Source: Saccharothrix sp. NRRL B-16348 (lineage in GTDB: Bacteria; Actinomycetota; Actinomycetes; Mycobacteriales; Pseudonocardiaceae). Taken from it: 10,790 nucleotides of DNA. Below the pieces are notes generated by a model. That model ran no database searches. It was given only the letters and a program-made list of their open reading frames with translations, and was not told where the DNA came from. This document shows positions 1 through 5,835 of the stretch, in pieces (positions within the stretch are counted from its first letter, which is position 1; every line of letters starts with the position of its first letter). The stretch spans positions 1 to 10,790 of the forward strand of contig NZ_LGED01000025.1 in assembly GCF_001280085.1 (NCBI RefSeq), in the 5' to 3' direction. A program made the translations under genes and the position numbers.

Positions 1-47
1 GTTCGGGTTTGCTTGGTCGCCAACCCACTTACCGGAGACCTCGCCAC
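1..47 (-). CDS. Possible 5' end of the next dcw gene (murE expected), partial
   Basis: Downstream of ftsI on the minus strand a GTG at 47-45 opens a frame that runs off the window edge after 15 codons. In most actinobacterial dcw clusters murE follows ftsI, so this may be its start. The Shine-Dalgarno signal in front is poor. The better-looking AGGTGAGG-GTG arrangement near position 75 leads to a frame that stops at 31-29, so it is not the start. The piece is too short to show any MurE motif. The identity is inference from gene order only, and the true start may lie outside the window. Confidence 0.22.
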   Translation of the reverse strand, partial: MARSPVSGLATKQTR

Positions 48-95
48 GTTCCGGGCACCGACACGCCGGCAGTCACCTCACCTTTGAAACACGGC

Positions 96-2006
96 CTAGT
101 GCACGAGCGGCACGATCGGGCTCTGCTCGTCCGACAGCGGGATCTGGTAGCGCTGCGCCAGGTACGACGCGACGTCGTGGAACAGCGGCGCGGCCGACTG
201 CGGGTTCCCCGTCGGGTTGTCGAGCATGATGCCGACCACGAACCTGGGGTCGTCGGCGGGCAGGATGCCCGCGAACGTGATCCAGTACTGTGAACTGCTG
301 TAGCAGCCGCACTTCGGGTCGATCTGCTGCGCCGTGCCCGTCTTGCCGCTGATCTGGTAGCCCGGCAGCGCCGCCGGCGTGCCCGTGCCGCTCTGCAGCG
401 CCGCGTCCGGCCCCGACGCCTTCTGCACCACCGCGCGGAACATGTCGCGGACCGTCTTGGCCGTCTGCGGCGACACGACCCGCTCGGTGTCCGGCGGGCC
501 GATCTCCTTGCGGCTGCCGTCGGCCGACACCTCGGCCCGCACGATCCGCGGCGCGATGCGCACACCGTCGTTCGCGATGGCCTGGTACATGCCGGTCATC
601 TGCAGCAACGTCATGCTCAGGCCCTGCCCGATCGGCAGGTTGCCGAACGTCGAACCGGACCACTGCTTCAACGGCGGCACGTACCCGGACTCCTCGCCGG
701 GCAGACCGGACTGGGTGCGCTTGCCCAGGCCGAACTTGCGCAGCATGTCCGCGTACCGGTCCTGGCCGACCTTCTGCGCCGTCATCAGCGTGCCCACGTT
801 GGACGACTTCGCGAACACGCCGGTGAGCGTCATGTCCAGCGGGCCGTGCTGCCACCAGTCCCCGATCACCCGGTCGGCGACCTCGATCCTGCCGTCGACC
901 CGCAGCACGCTGTCCGGCTGGTAGACGCCGTCCTCGACGGCCGCCGCCGCGGTCACCACCTTGTTCACCGAACCCGGCTCGAACACCGACGTGACCGCGA
1001 TGTTGCGCAGCTGGTCCTCGGAGGCCTTGCCGAAGTCGTTCGGGTCGAACGTCTTGTCGTTGACCATCGCCAGGATCTCGCCGGTCCGGCTGTCCAGCAC
1101 CACCACCGAACCGCTGCGCGCGGCCGACTTGGCCGTGTAGTCGGTGACCATGCGCTGCAACGCGTACTGCGTGTCCACGTCCAACGTCAGCTCGAGGCTC
1201 TTGCCCGGCGTGGCGGCGGCCAGCTCCTGCGACCGGCCCGGCCCGGGGATGACCACGTTGTCGTTGCCCTGCATGGTGTCCACGACCCGCAGCCCGTTGC
1301 TCCCGGCGAGCAGGTTGTCCTGCGCGATCTCCAGCCCCAGCAGGCCGTGCGTGGCGGGCGGCTCGGTGTCCTTGCGCCAGTTCGCCGCGCCGATGATGTT
1401 CGACGCCAGCTCGCCGTTCGGGTACACGCGCACGGCCCGCGCCTCGGACCCGATGTCGTAGTACTTCTCCGTGATCACGGCGGCCTTGCCCGGGTCGACG
1501 TTGTCGACCAGCTCCACGTAGGTGGTGTCCTGGGACAGCTTCGCGAGCATGGTGTCCCGGTCGGTCTTCTGCCCGGCGACCTCCTTGCCCAGCGTCTGCT
1601 CGATGAACCCGGCGATGTCGGCCAGGCGGTCCTCGAAGCTGCCGATGTCCGGGTCGTCCTCCAGCGCCTTCGCCCATTCCTTGCGCATCAGCTGCGGCGT
1701 CACGTAGAGCGCCCGCGACTCCACGCTGAACGCCAACTGGTTGCCGTTGCGGTCCAGGATCGAGCCGCGCGGCGCCAGGATGTCGATCTGCGTCGCGCGC
1801 TGCTGCTCGGCCTGCGCGGACAACGCCGCCGCCTGGAAGCCCTGGACCTGCACCAGCTTGAGCCCGGCCAGGAGCAACGCACCCACCAGCAACAACCGGC
1901 CCACGGTGAGGCGCACCCGGCTGTTGCCACCGCGCCGCCTGCGGGGAGCGGGTCCCCGGACGGACAACGGCCGTCGCACGGGTCTGCCCCGGCTGGGCCC
2001 CGGCAT
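96..2006 (-). CDS. ftsI: Septal peptidoglycan transpeptidase FtsI / PbpB (class B PBP)
   Basis: This is the division-specific transpeptidase that cross-links septal peptidoglycan as partner of FtsW and the FtsQLB complex. It is anchored in the cytoplasmic membrane with the catalytic domain outside. The 636-aa product has an Arg/Pro-rich cytoplasmic N-terminus, one membrane segment (about 36-55) and the class B dimerisation motif RGSILDRNG (80-88). The penicillin-binding motifs are all present: SVNK with catalytic Ser346 and Lys349, SSN at 401-403, and KTG at 555-557. No PASTA domain follows. A Cys-Gly-Cys pair sits at 566-568, just after KTG. The reading frame could begin at GTG 2009, but AGGAGG at 2018-2013 gives only 3 nt to that codon and 6 nt to ATG 2006, so the ATG is chosen. 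It lies 72 nt behind ftsL, in the same direction. Length and motifs are normal for the family, and the identification is secure. Confidence 0.96.
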   Translation of the reverse strand: MPGPSRGRPVRRPLSVRGPAPRRRRGGNSRVRLTVGRLLLVGALLLAGLKLVQVQGFQAAALSAQAEQQRATQIDILAPRGSILDRNGNQLAFSVESRALYVTPQLMRKEWAKALEDDPDIGSFEDRLADIAGFIEQTLGKEVAGQKTDRDTMLAKLSQDTTYVELVDNVDPGKAAVITEKYYDIGSEARAVRVYPNGELASNIIGAANWRKDTEPPATHGLLGLEIAQDNLLAGSNGLRVVDTMQGNDNVVIPGPGRSQELAAATPGKSLELTLDVDTQYALQRMVTDYTAKSAARSGSVVVLDSRTGEILAMVNDKTFDPNDFGKASEDQLRNIAVTSVFEPGSVNKVVTAAAAVEDGVYQPDSVLRVDGRIEVADRVIGDWWQHGPLDMTLTGVFAKSSNVGTLMTAQKVGQDRYADMLRKFGLGKRTQSGLPGEESGYVPPLKQWSGSTFGNLPIGQGLSMTLLQMTGMYQAIANDGVRIAPRIVRAEVSADGSRKEIGPPDTERVVSPQTAKTVRDMFRAVVQKASGPDAALQSGTGTPAALPGYQISGKTGTAQQIDPKCGCYSSSQYWITFAGILPADDPRFVVGIMLDNPTGNPQSAAPLFHDVASYLAQRYQIPLSDEQSPIVPLVH

Positions 2007-2078
2007 CACTGACCTCCTGGTACCGGCTGTTCCACTGGTTGTTCGAGCACCGCGTCCTGCCTGTCCGCGCGGCCGTGC

Positions 2079-2693
2079 TCAGCCCTGCGGCGGCTGTTGG
2101 CCACCCGCCTGCTGCCCCGTCTGGTCACCGGCGGGCGGTTGCTGCCCCGCCGGGTCCTGGGCCGGCGGCGGCGTGGTGGACGTGGTCGGCGGTGGCGGCG
2201 GCTGCACCGCGGACGGCTTGCCGTACACCTCGACCGATCCGTCCGGCAGCTGCCGCAACCGCGCCGGGTCGCCGGCCGGGACCAGGCCCAGCTTCGTCGC
2301 GGCGTCGGCCAGGCCGGGTGGCGACTCCGCCAGCGCGACCTCCTGCCGCAACTGCTCGACCTGCTGGGCGAGCCGGGTCTCCTCGGCCCGCGCGTCCTGC
2401 AAGCGGTACGAGTCCGCGGTCGCCTGGGTCGCCAGCCACATGATCGCCGCGATGCCCACGCCGAGCACGACCATCACCATCACCACGAACGGCGCCTTGG
2501 GCGCCACCGTCTGCTGGCGGGTCACCGCCGGGCGGCGCTTCGACGACGTGCGCTGCGCACGCCGCGCGTAGGCCCGCTCCGCCGCGGCCGACCGGCGACG
2601 CTCCGCCGGCACGGCCTTCAGCGCGCGCTCCCTCGGCTTGGAGTGCCTGGCCGGTGGCTGCACGCCGCCGCCGGTCCGTGCCGGTGCGGTCAT
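2079..2693 (-). CDS. ftsL: FtsL-like septum-forming protein (bitopic, coiled coil)
   Basis: A 204-aa bitopic protein in the ftsL slot between rsmH and ftsI. FtsL forms the FtsQLB complex, which activates the FtsW/FtsI septal synthase. The sequence has a long basic cytoplasmic N-terminus (about 1-66, many Arg/Lys/Ala), one membrane segment (about 68-88) and a short charged coiled coil (about 92-122, with [16 protein letters not shown]). After that comes an ALGL-type segment near 130-139 as in FtsL/DivIC proteins, then a low-complexity Pro/Gln/Thr tail (163-204). FtsL primary sequence is poorly conserved, so the name rests on topology plus gene order. The ATG overlaps the rsmH stop (ATGA, 2693-2690). 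A GGGAGG lies 4 nt upstream, so translational coupling is likely. The tail is longer than in minimal FtsL proteins and is probably disordered outside the membrane. Confidence 0.88.
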   Translation of the reverse strand: MTAPARTGGGVQPPARHSKPRERALKAVPAERRRSAAAERAYARRAQRTSSKRRPAVTRQQTVAPKAPFVVMVMVVLGVGIAAIMWLATQATADSYRLQDARAEETRLAQQVEQLRQEVALAESPPGLADAATKLGLVPAGDPARLRQLPDGSVEVYGKPSAVQPPPPPTTSTTPPPAQDPAGQQPPAGDQTGQQAGGQQPPQG

Positions 2694-3637
2694 GTCGCCT
2701 CCCGGATGCGTTCCGCCGCTCGCAGCCGCACCGAGGCGGCCCTGGGGTTCTCTTCGATCTCCTGCTCGTTCGCCTGCTCCGCGCCCCTGGTCACCAGCCG
2801 CAGCTGGGGACCGTGGCCGGGCAGCTCGACCGGCAGGTCCTGCGGTGACGTCGACGTGGCCAGCGCGGTGAACGCGCGCTTGACCATCCGGTCCTCCAAC
2901 GACTGGTAGGACTCCACGACGATCCGCCCGCCGACGGCCAGCACCGACAGCGCGGCGGGCAACGCGAGGCGCAGCGACTCCAGCTCCTCGTTCACCTCGA
3001 TGCGCAACGCCTGGAACGTCCGCTTCGCCGGGTGGCCGCCCGTCCGGCGGGTCGCCGCGGGCACCACGTCGTACAGCAGCTCGACCAGCCGACCGCTGGT
3101 GGTGAACGGCTCGCGCTCCCGTTCCCGCGCCACCGCGCCGGCGATCTTGCGGGCGAACCGCTCCTCGCCGTAGTCGCGCAGGATCCGGGTCAGGTCGTCC
3201 ACCGAGTACGTGTTGAGCACGTCGGCCGCCGTCATGCCGGTGCCCGCGCTCATCCGCATGTCCAGCGGCGCGTCCTTGGAGTACGCGAACCCGCGCTCCT
3301 CGGCGTCCAGCTGCAGCGAGGACACCCCGAGGTCCATCAGGATCCCGTCGACCTTCGCGCCGCCGACCGCCGAGGCGATCCCGTCGTACGTGGTCTGCAC
3401 GAACTCGACGCGGTCGGCGAACGGCGCCAGCCTGCGCCGGGACAGCTCGATGGCCTGCGGGTCGCGGTCCAGCCCGATCAGCCGCACCCGCGGGTGCGCC
3501 CTCAACACCGCCTCGGAGTGCCCGCCCAAGCCGAGCGTGCAGTCGACGAACACGGCGTCCCGATCGGCCAACGCGGGGGCCAGCAGGTCGAGGACGCGAT
3601 CGAGCAGCACCGGCACGTGACGCGCCTGCTCCACCAT
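2690..3637 (-). CDS. rsmH: 16S rRNA (cytosine-1402 N4)-methyltransferase RsmH (MraW)
   Basis: A SAM-dependent methyltransferase that modifies N4 of C1402 in the ribosomal P site. The 315-aa product carries the family landmarks in order: HVPVLL at the N-terminus, the SAM-binding loop [10 protein letters not shown] (32-41), GLDRDP (55-60), [15 protein letters not shown] (97-111), [14 protein letters not shown] (206-219), [12 protein letters not shown] (242-253) and [15 protein letters not shown] near the end. The SYQSLED variant replaces the SFHSLED of many other bacteria. A longer frame begins at GTG 3643, but its would-be Shine-Dalgarno abuts the codon. GAGGG is about 7 nt from ATG 3637, which also gives the usual short [12 protein letters not shown] start. 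It lies between mraZ (168-nt spacer) and ftsL (4-nt overlap). Identification is secure; only the start is a judgement. Confidence 0.96.
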   Translation of the reverse strand: MVEQARHVPVLLDRVLDLLAPALADRDAVFVDCTLGLGGHSEAVLRAHPRVRLIGLDRDPQAIELSRRRLAPFADRVEFVQTTYDGIASAVGGAKVDGILMDLGVSSLQLDAEERGFAYSKDAPLDMRMSAGTGMTAADVLNTYSVDDLTRILRDYGEERFARKIAGAVAREREREPFTTSGRLVELLYDVVPAATRRTGGHPAKRTFQALRIEVNEELESLRLALPAALSVLAVGGRIVVESYQSLEDRMVKRAFTALATSTSPQDLPVELPGHGPQLRLVTRGAEQANEQEIEENPRAASVRLRAAERIREAT

Positions 3638-3805
3638 GCCCACTCCCTCGATGGTCCCCCCTCACAAGACAAGAAATTCGGGTGTCGTCAGGTCCCCGCC
3701 CGCCCGTCGGACCTGGCGCCGGGGAAGGTGCGCCAGGGCCGAAAGCCGAGCGGACCGAGGCCTCACGGCACCCGAAACCTCGAAACAACGGCCGTTCCAG
3801 CCGAT
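3638..3805 (-). other. mraZ-rsmH spacer with alternative stem-loops
   Basis: This 168-nt untranslated gap is transcribed leftward inside the mraZ-rsmH unit. It holds a perfect 10-bp palindrome (AACGGCCGTT, 3787-3796) just after the mraZ stop. It also holds two stems that share bases. Stem B pairs 3737-3730 with 3719-3712 (8 bp, 10-nt loop). Stem A pairs 3715-3709 with 3695-3689 (7 bp, 13-nt loop). Because 3712-3715 take part in both, the two cannot form together. Stem A is followed about 10 nt later by a short U-rich patch, which is not a convincing intrinsic terminator. No clear internal promoter was seen. Confidence 0.55.
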
Positions 3806-4237
3806 CTAGAAGACGCCGGGCAGCACCTCCTCGCGCGCCGTGGCGTAGCTGTCCTCGTGTTCCTCGAGGTAGCGCTGCCACGCCTGCGCGTCCCAGATCT
3901 CCAGCCGGTTGATCGCGCCGATGACCACGCACTCCTTGGTCAGCCCCGCGTACCGCCGCAGCTCCGGTGCGATCGACACCCGGCCCTGGCCGTCCGGCCG
4001 CTGCTCGTCGGTCCCCGCGAACAGGTAGCGCTGGTAGGCGCGGACGGCCTCGTTGGTGAAAGGAGCGTCCGCCACCTTGCGCGCCATCTGCTCGAACTCG
4101 GCCCGTGGGAACACGTAGAGGCAGTGGTCCTGGCCCTTGGTGACCATGAGACCCCCCGCTAGCGCGTCCCGGAACTTCGCAGGCAGCGTCAGTCGGCCCT
4201 TGTCGTCCAGCCTCGGGTAGTGCGTGCCCAAGAACAC
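3806..4237 (-). CDS. mraZ: Transcriptional regulator MraZ of the dcw cluster
   Basis: MraZ is a ring-forming DNA-binding protein with two AbrB/SpoVT-like domains. It recognises 10-bp-spaced direct repeats in its own promoter and, in enteric bacteria, represses the dcw operon. This 143-aa protein starts [22 protein letters not shown], with the first DxKGR motif at 11-15. The second domain has [13 protein letters not shown] at about 82-94. Length and motifs are standard. The frame can be extended three codons to GTG 4246, but that GTG is itself part of the Shine-Dalgarno GGGAGGTG (4251-4244). Starting at GTG 4237 gives 7 nt spacing and the canonical FLGTH N-terminus. It is the first gene of the leftward cluster and sits below a promoter holding four matching boxes, so autoregulation is likely. 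Confidence 0.95.
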   Translation of the reverse strand: MFLGTHYPRLDDKGRLTLPAKFRDALAGGLMVTKGQDHCLYVFPRAEFEQMARKVADAPFTNEAVRAYQRYLFAGTDEQRPDGQGRVSIAPELRRYAGLTKECVVIGAINRLEIWDAQAWQRYLEEHEDSYATAREEVLPGVF

Positions 4238-4256
4238 GGCGCCCACCTCCCGATGC

Positions 4257-4273
4257 CGGAAGCGTCACTTCCG
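4257..4273 (-). promoter_or_regulatory. Small hairpin in the mraZ leader
   Basis: CGGAAG (4257-4262) and CTTCCG (4268-4273) form a 6-bp perfect stem with a 5-nt loop. It lies just upstream of the mraZ Shine-Dalgarno (4251-4244) and inside the predicted 5' leader. It could be a translational element or chance; nothing else in the sequence decides this. Confidence 0.35.
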
Positions 4274-4296
4274 ACCGGCAGTGGAGCCCCCGTCTG

Positions 4297-4332
4297 CCCC
4301 ACCGGCCGCCACAGTACCCCACTTTTCACCAC
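4297..4332 (-). promoter_or_regulatory. MraZ operator: four GTGGNG boxes with 10-bp period
   Basis: Read on the minus strand, four boxes occur in strict 10-bp register: GTGGTG (4332-4327), GTGGGG (4322-4317), GTGGCG (4312-4307) and GTGGGG (4302-4297), each followed by four variable bases. MraZ family proteins are known to bind short G-rich direct repeats at about 10-bp spacing (TGGG-type boxes with 5-nt spacers in E. coli). These boxes start right after the -35 element and flank the -10, so bound MraZ would cover the promoter. The repeat register is read directly from the sequence; the binding protein is inferred from the family and position. Confidence 0.8.
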
Positions 4333-4338
4333 AGTCAA
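4311..4338 (-). promoter_or_regulatory. Predicted mraZ (dcw) promoter
   Basis: On the minus strand a -35 TTGACT (4338-4333) and a -10 TACTGT (4316-4311, fitting the actinobacterial TANNNT pattern) are separated by 16 bp. Transcription would start near 4304, giving a leader of about 65 nt. The spacer contains two of the four MraZ boxes. Confidence 0.6.
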
Positions 4339-4404
4339 CGCTGAAACGGGTGGTTGCACGGCCTGTGCCGAAGCGTTTACGCAGGTAGAGCGAAGATGGC
4401 CGGC

Positions 4405-4420
4405 GTGGAGCGTGGTGGGG
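4405..4420 (+). promoter_or_regulatory. Two GTGGNG boxes, 10-bp spacing, plus strand
   Basis: GTGGAG (4405-4410) and GTGGGG (4415-4420) match the box pattern and period of the mraZ operator but face the moxR operon. An extra GTGGTG overlaps at 4412-4417 out of register. The plus strand is G/T-rich here, so chance is a real alternative. Confidence 0.35.
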
Positions 4421-4520
4421 GACGCGGCGCGCGACCACCTCCGCGGGTGAGGCGAACCGGCCCGAACTCCACCCGGATGGCGCAGCGAAATCGGGCAAAA
4501 CCGGTTCCGCGGCGGCCCCG

Positions 4521-4546
4521 GTGGGGAATGGTGGTGGGGTGCGGTG
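4521..4546 (+). promoter_or_regulatory. Two to three GTGGNG-like boxes, 10-bp spacing, plus strand
   Basis: GTGGGG (4521-4526) and GTGGTG (4531-4536) are in 10-bp register, followed by a degenerate GCGGTG (4541-4546). A fourth position in register is not a match. They resemble the mraZ operator but lie on the opposite strand, about 150 bp before moxR. Binding by MraZ is inference. Confidence 0.4.
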
Positions 4547-4569
4547 AACCGGGTGGCGTCGCCGGCCGT

Positions 4570-4593
4570 GGAATCCAAGCGCACGAAACTGTT
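4570..4593 (+). promoter_or_regulatory. Weak ECF-sigma-like promoter candidate for the moxR operon
   Basis: GGAAT (4570-4574) and GTT (4591-4593) are 16 bp apart, close to the GGAAC-N16-GTT pattern of SigE-type extracytoplasmic stress sigma factors. An envelope operon under such a factor would make sense, but the motif is short and the first box is imperfect. No housekeeping -10 was found for the nearby TTGACA. Confidence 0.22.
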
Positions 4594-4603
4594 CAATCGG
4601 TGT

Positions 4604-4618
4604 AGGGCGCTTCGCCCT
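4604..4618 (+). promoter_or_regulatory. Hairpin upstream of moxR (6-bp stem, 3-nt loop)
   Basis: AGGGCG (4604-4609) and CGCCCT (4613-4618) form a perfect compact stem around a CTT loop, followed by GGTTT. It lies about 80 nt ahead of the moxR start. It could be a leader structure or a weak terminator; the T run is too short to call one. Confidence 0.35.
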
Positions 4619-4650
4619 GGTTTGACACACTGCGTGAAACGCTCACCGCC

Positions 4651-4669
4651 ACCGCGAACCGGTCGCGGT
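4651..4669 (+). promoter_or_regulatory. Hairpin just upstream of the moxR ribosome binding site
   Basis: ACCGCGA (4651-4657) pairs perfectly with TCGCGGT (4663-4669) around a 5-nt loop. The stem ends 18 nt before the AGGAGG of moxR, so it may influence translation or mRNA stability. Function is not shown. Confidence 0.4.
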
Positions 4670-4697
4670 AGGGCCGCGCCCTGCTCCAGGAGGTCGA

Positions 4698-5834
4698 GTG
4701 ACTCCGAGTACACAGCCAGCCGCGCTGCCAGAACACTCCTACGGGGGCAGCGGCGCGCCGGCGGGCAACCAGGTGAACGCCGTCGGCACCGCCGACAACC
4801 GGGCGGCGCACGCCAACCACGTGCCGGTCCGGGAGGAAGCGCTCGCGGAGCTGCACGCCGCGGTGGGGCGGATCGCCGCCAACGTGGAGAAGGTCATCGT
4901 CGGCAAGCCGGACGTCGTCCGGGTCGCGCTGGTCACCCTGCTCGCCGAGGGCCACCTGCTCGTCGAGGACGTGCCCGGCGTCGGCAAGACCTCGCTCGCC
5001 AAGGCGCTGGCCCGGTCCATCGACTGCACCGTGAGCCGCATCCAGTTCACCCCGGACCTGCTGCCCAGCGACATCACCGGCGTGTCGATCTACAACCGGC
5101 AGGACAACGACTTCGAGTTCCGGCCCGGCCCGGTGTTCGCGAACATCGTGGTGGGCGACGAGATCAACCGCGCCTCGCCGAAGACCCAGTCCGCGCTGCT
5201 GGAGTGCATGGAAGAGCACCAGGTCACCGTCGACGGGCAGACCTACCCGCTCGGCGCGCCGTTCATGGTGATCGCCACGCAGAACCCCATCGAGATGGAG
5301 GGCACCTACGCCCTTCCCGAGGCGCAGCGCGACCGGTTCACCGCGCGGGTCTCCATCGGCTACCCGGACCCGGCGGCCGAGCTGGCGATGGTGGACGAGC
5401 ACGCGGGCCACGACCCGATGGCCGACCTGCGGCCCGTGTCCGACGCCGAGCAGGTGCTCCGGCTGGTCCACGTGGTGCGGCGGGTGCACCTGTCGCAGGA
5501 GATCCGCCGGTACGCGGTCGAGCTGGTCGGCGCCACCCGGCGGCTGCCCGAGCTGCGGCTGGGCGCGTCGCCGCGCTCGACGTTGCAGCTGGTGCGGGCG
5601 GCACGGGCGCAGGCCGCGTTGGCCGGTCGCGACTTCGTGGTGCCGGACGACATCCACGCGGTCGCCGTGCCGGTGCTGGCGCACCGCCTGGTGCTGACCG
5701 CGGAGGCCCAGGCGGCCCGCCGGTCGTCGGCCGACCTCGTGCGCAACCTGCTGCAGCGGGTGCCGGTGCCGCAGGCGGCGCTCGACCCGACCGGGCAGTT
5801 CCTGCACAACATCAACCCGAACAACCACCGCTGA
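4698..5834 (+). CDS. MoxR-family AAA+ ATPase
   Basis: MoxR ATPases are chaperone-like AAA+ proteins that usually work with DUF58 or von Willebrand A partners to assemble or activate protein complexes. This 378-aa cytoplasmic protein shows Walker A DVPGVGKTS (91-99, Lys97), Walker B VVGDEINRA (151-159, Asp154-Glu155), sensor 1 at ATQNP (Asn196), the arginine-finger stretch EAQRDRF (208-214) and a sensor 2 GASPRS (289-294). The helical lid with VVPDDIHAVAVPVLAHRL follows. The first 40 or so residues are variable and probably disordered. The GTG start is supported by AGGAGG at 4688-4693, 4 nt upstream; no better-spaced in-frame start was found. It is the first gene of a three-gene operon, with DUF58 beginning 1 nt after the stop. 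It is divergent from mraZ. The precise client is unknown. Confidence 0.93.
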   Translation: MTPSTQPAALPEHSYGGSGAPAGNQVNAVGTADNRAAHANHVPVREEALAELHAAVGRIAANVEKVIVGKPDVVRVALVTLLAEGHLLVEDVPGVGKTSLAKALARSIDCTVSRIQFTPDLLPSDITGVSIYNRQDNDFEFRPGPVFANIVVGDEINRASPKTQSALLECMEEHQVTVDGQTYPLGAPFMVIATQNPIEMEGTYALPEAQRDRFTARVSIGYPDPAAELAMVDEHAGHDPMADLRPVSDAEQVLRLVHVVRRVHLSQEIRRYAVELVGATRRLPELRLGASPRSTLQLVRAARAQAALAGRDFVVPDDIHAVAVPVLAHRLVLTAEAQAARRSSADLVRNLLQRVPVPQAALDPTGQFLHNINPNNHR

Positions 5835-5835
5835 C

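Larger units (their letters stand above)
4238..4697. other. Divergent intergenic region between mraZ and the moxR operon
   Basis: These 460 bp contain no supportable gene; the frames that cross it lack a start signal and coding bias. The left third is the mraZ promoter, operator and leader. The centre and right are G/T-rich on the plus strand and carry extra GTGGNG pairs (4405-4420 and 4521-4536). The last 100 bp, ahead of moxR, hold two hairpins and a TTGACA at 4622-4627 that has no matching -10 at normal spacing. Confidence 0.7.

Noticed and set aside
846..2012. 388-codon plus-strand frame opposite ftsI
   Set aside because: Antisense shadow. FtsI on the other strand has all the catalytic motifs.
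2097..2909. Plus-strand frame with a His6-like run near 2470-2490
   Set aside because: The run is the complement of Val/Met codons in the FtsL membrane helix; not a metal-binding gene or a cloning tag.
3032..4162. 376-codon plus-strand frame across rsmH and mraZ
   Set aside because: Antisense to two secure genes and crosses their spacer; no start signal.
4622..4627. Perfect TTGACA upstream of moxR as a housekeeping -35
   Set aside because: No TANNNT-like hexamer occurs 15-19 bp downstream, so it was not called a promoter.
4189..4713. 174-codon minus-strand frame over the mraZ promoter region
   Set aside because: It spans the mraZ operator and overlaps mraZ out of frame, with no ribosome site or recognisable domain.
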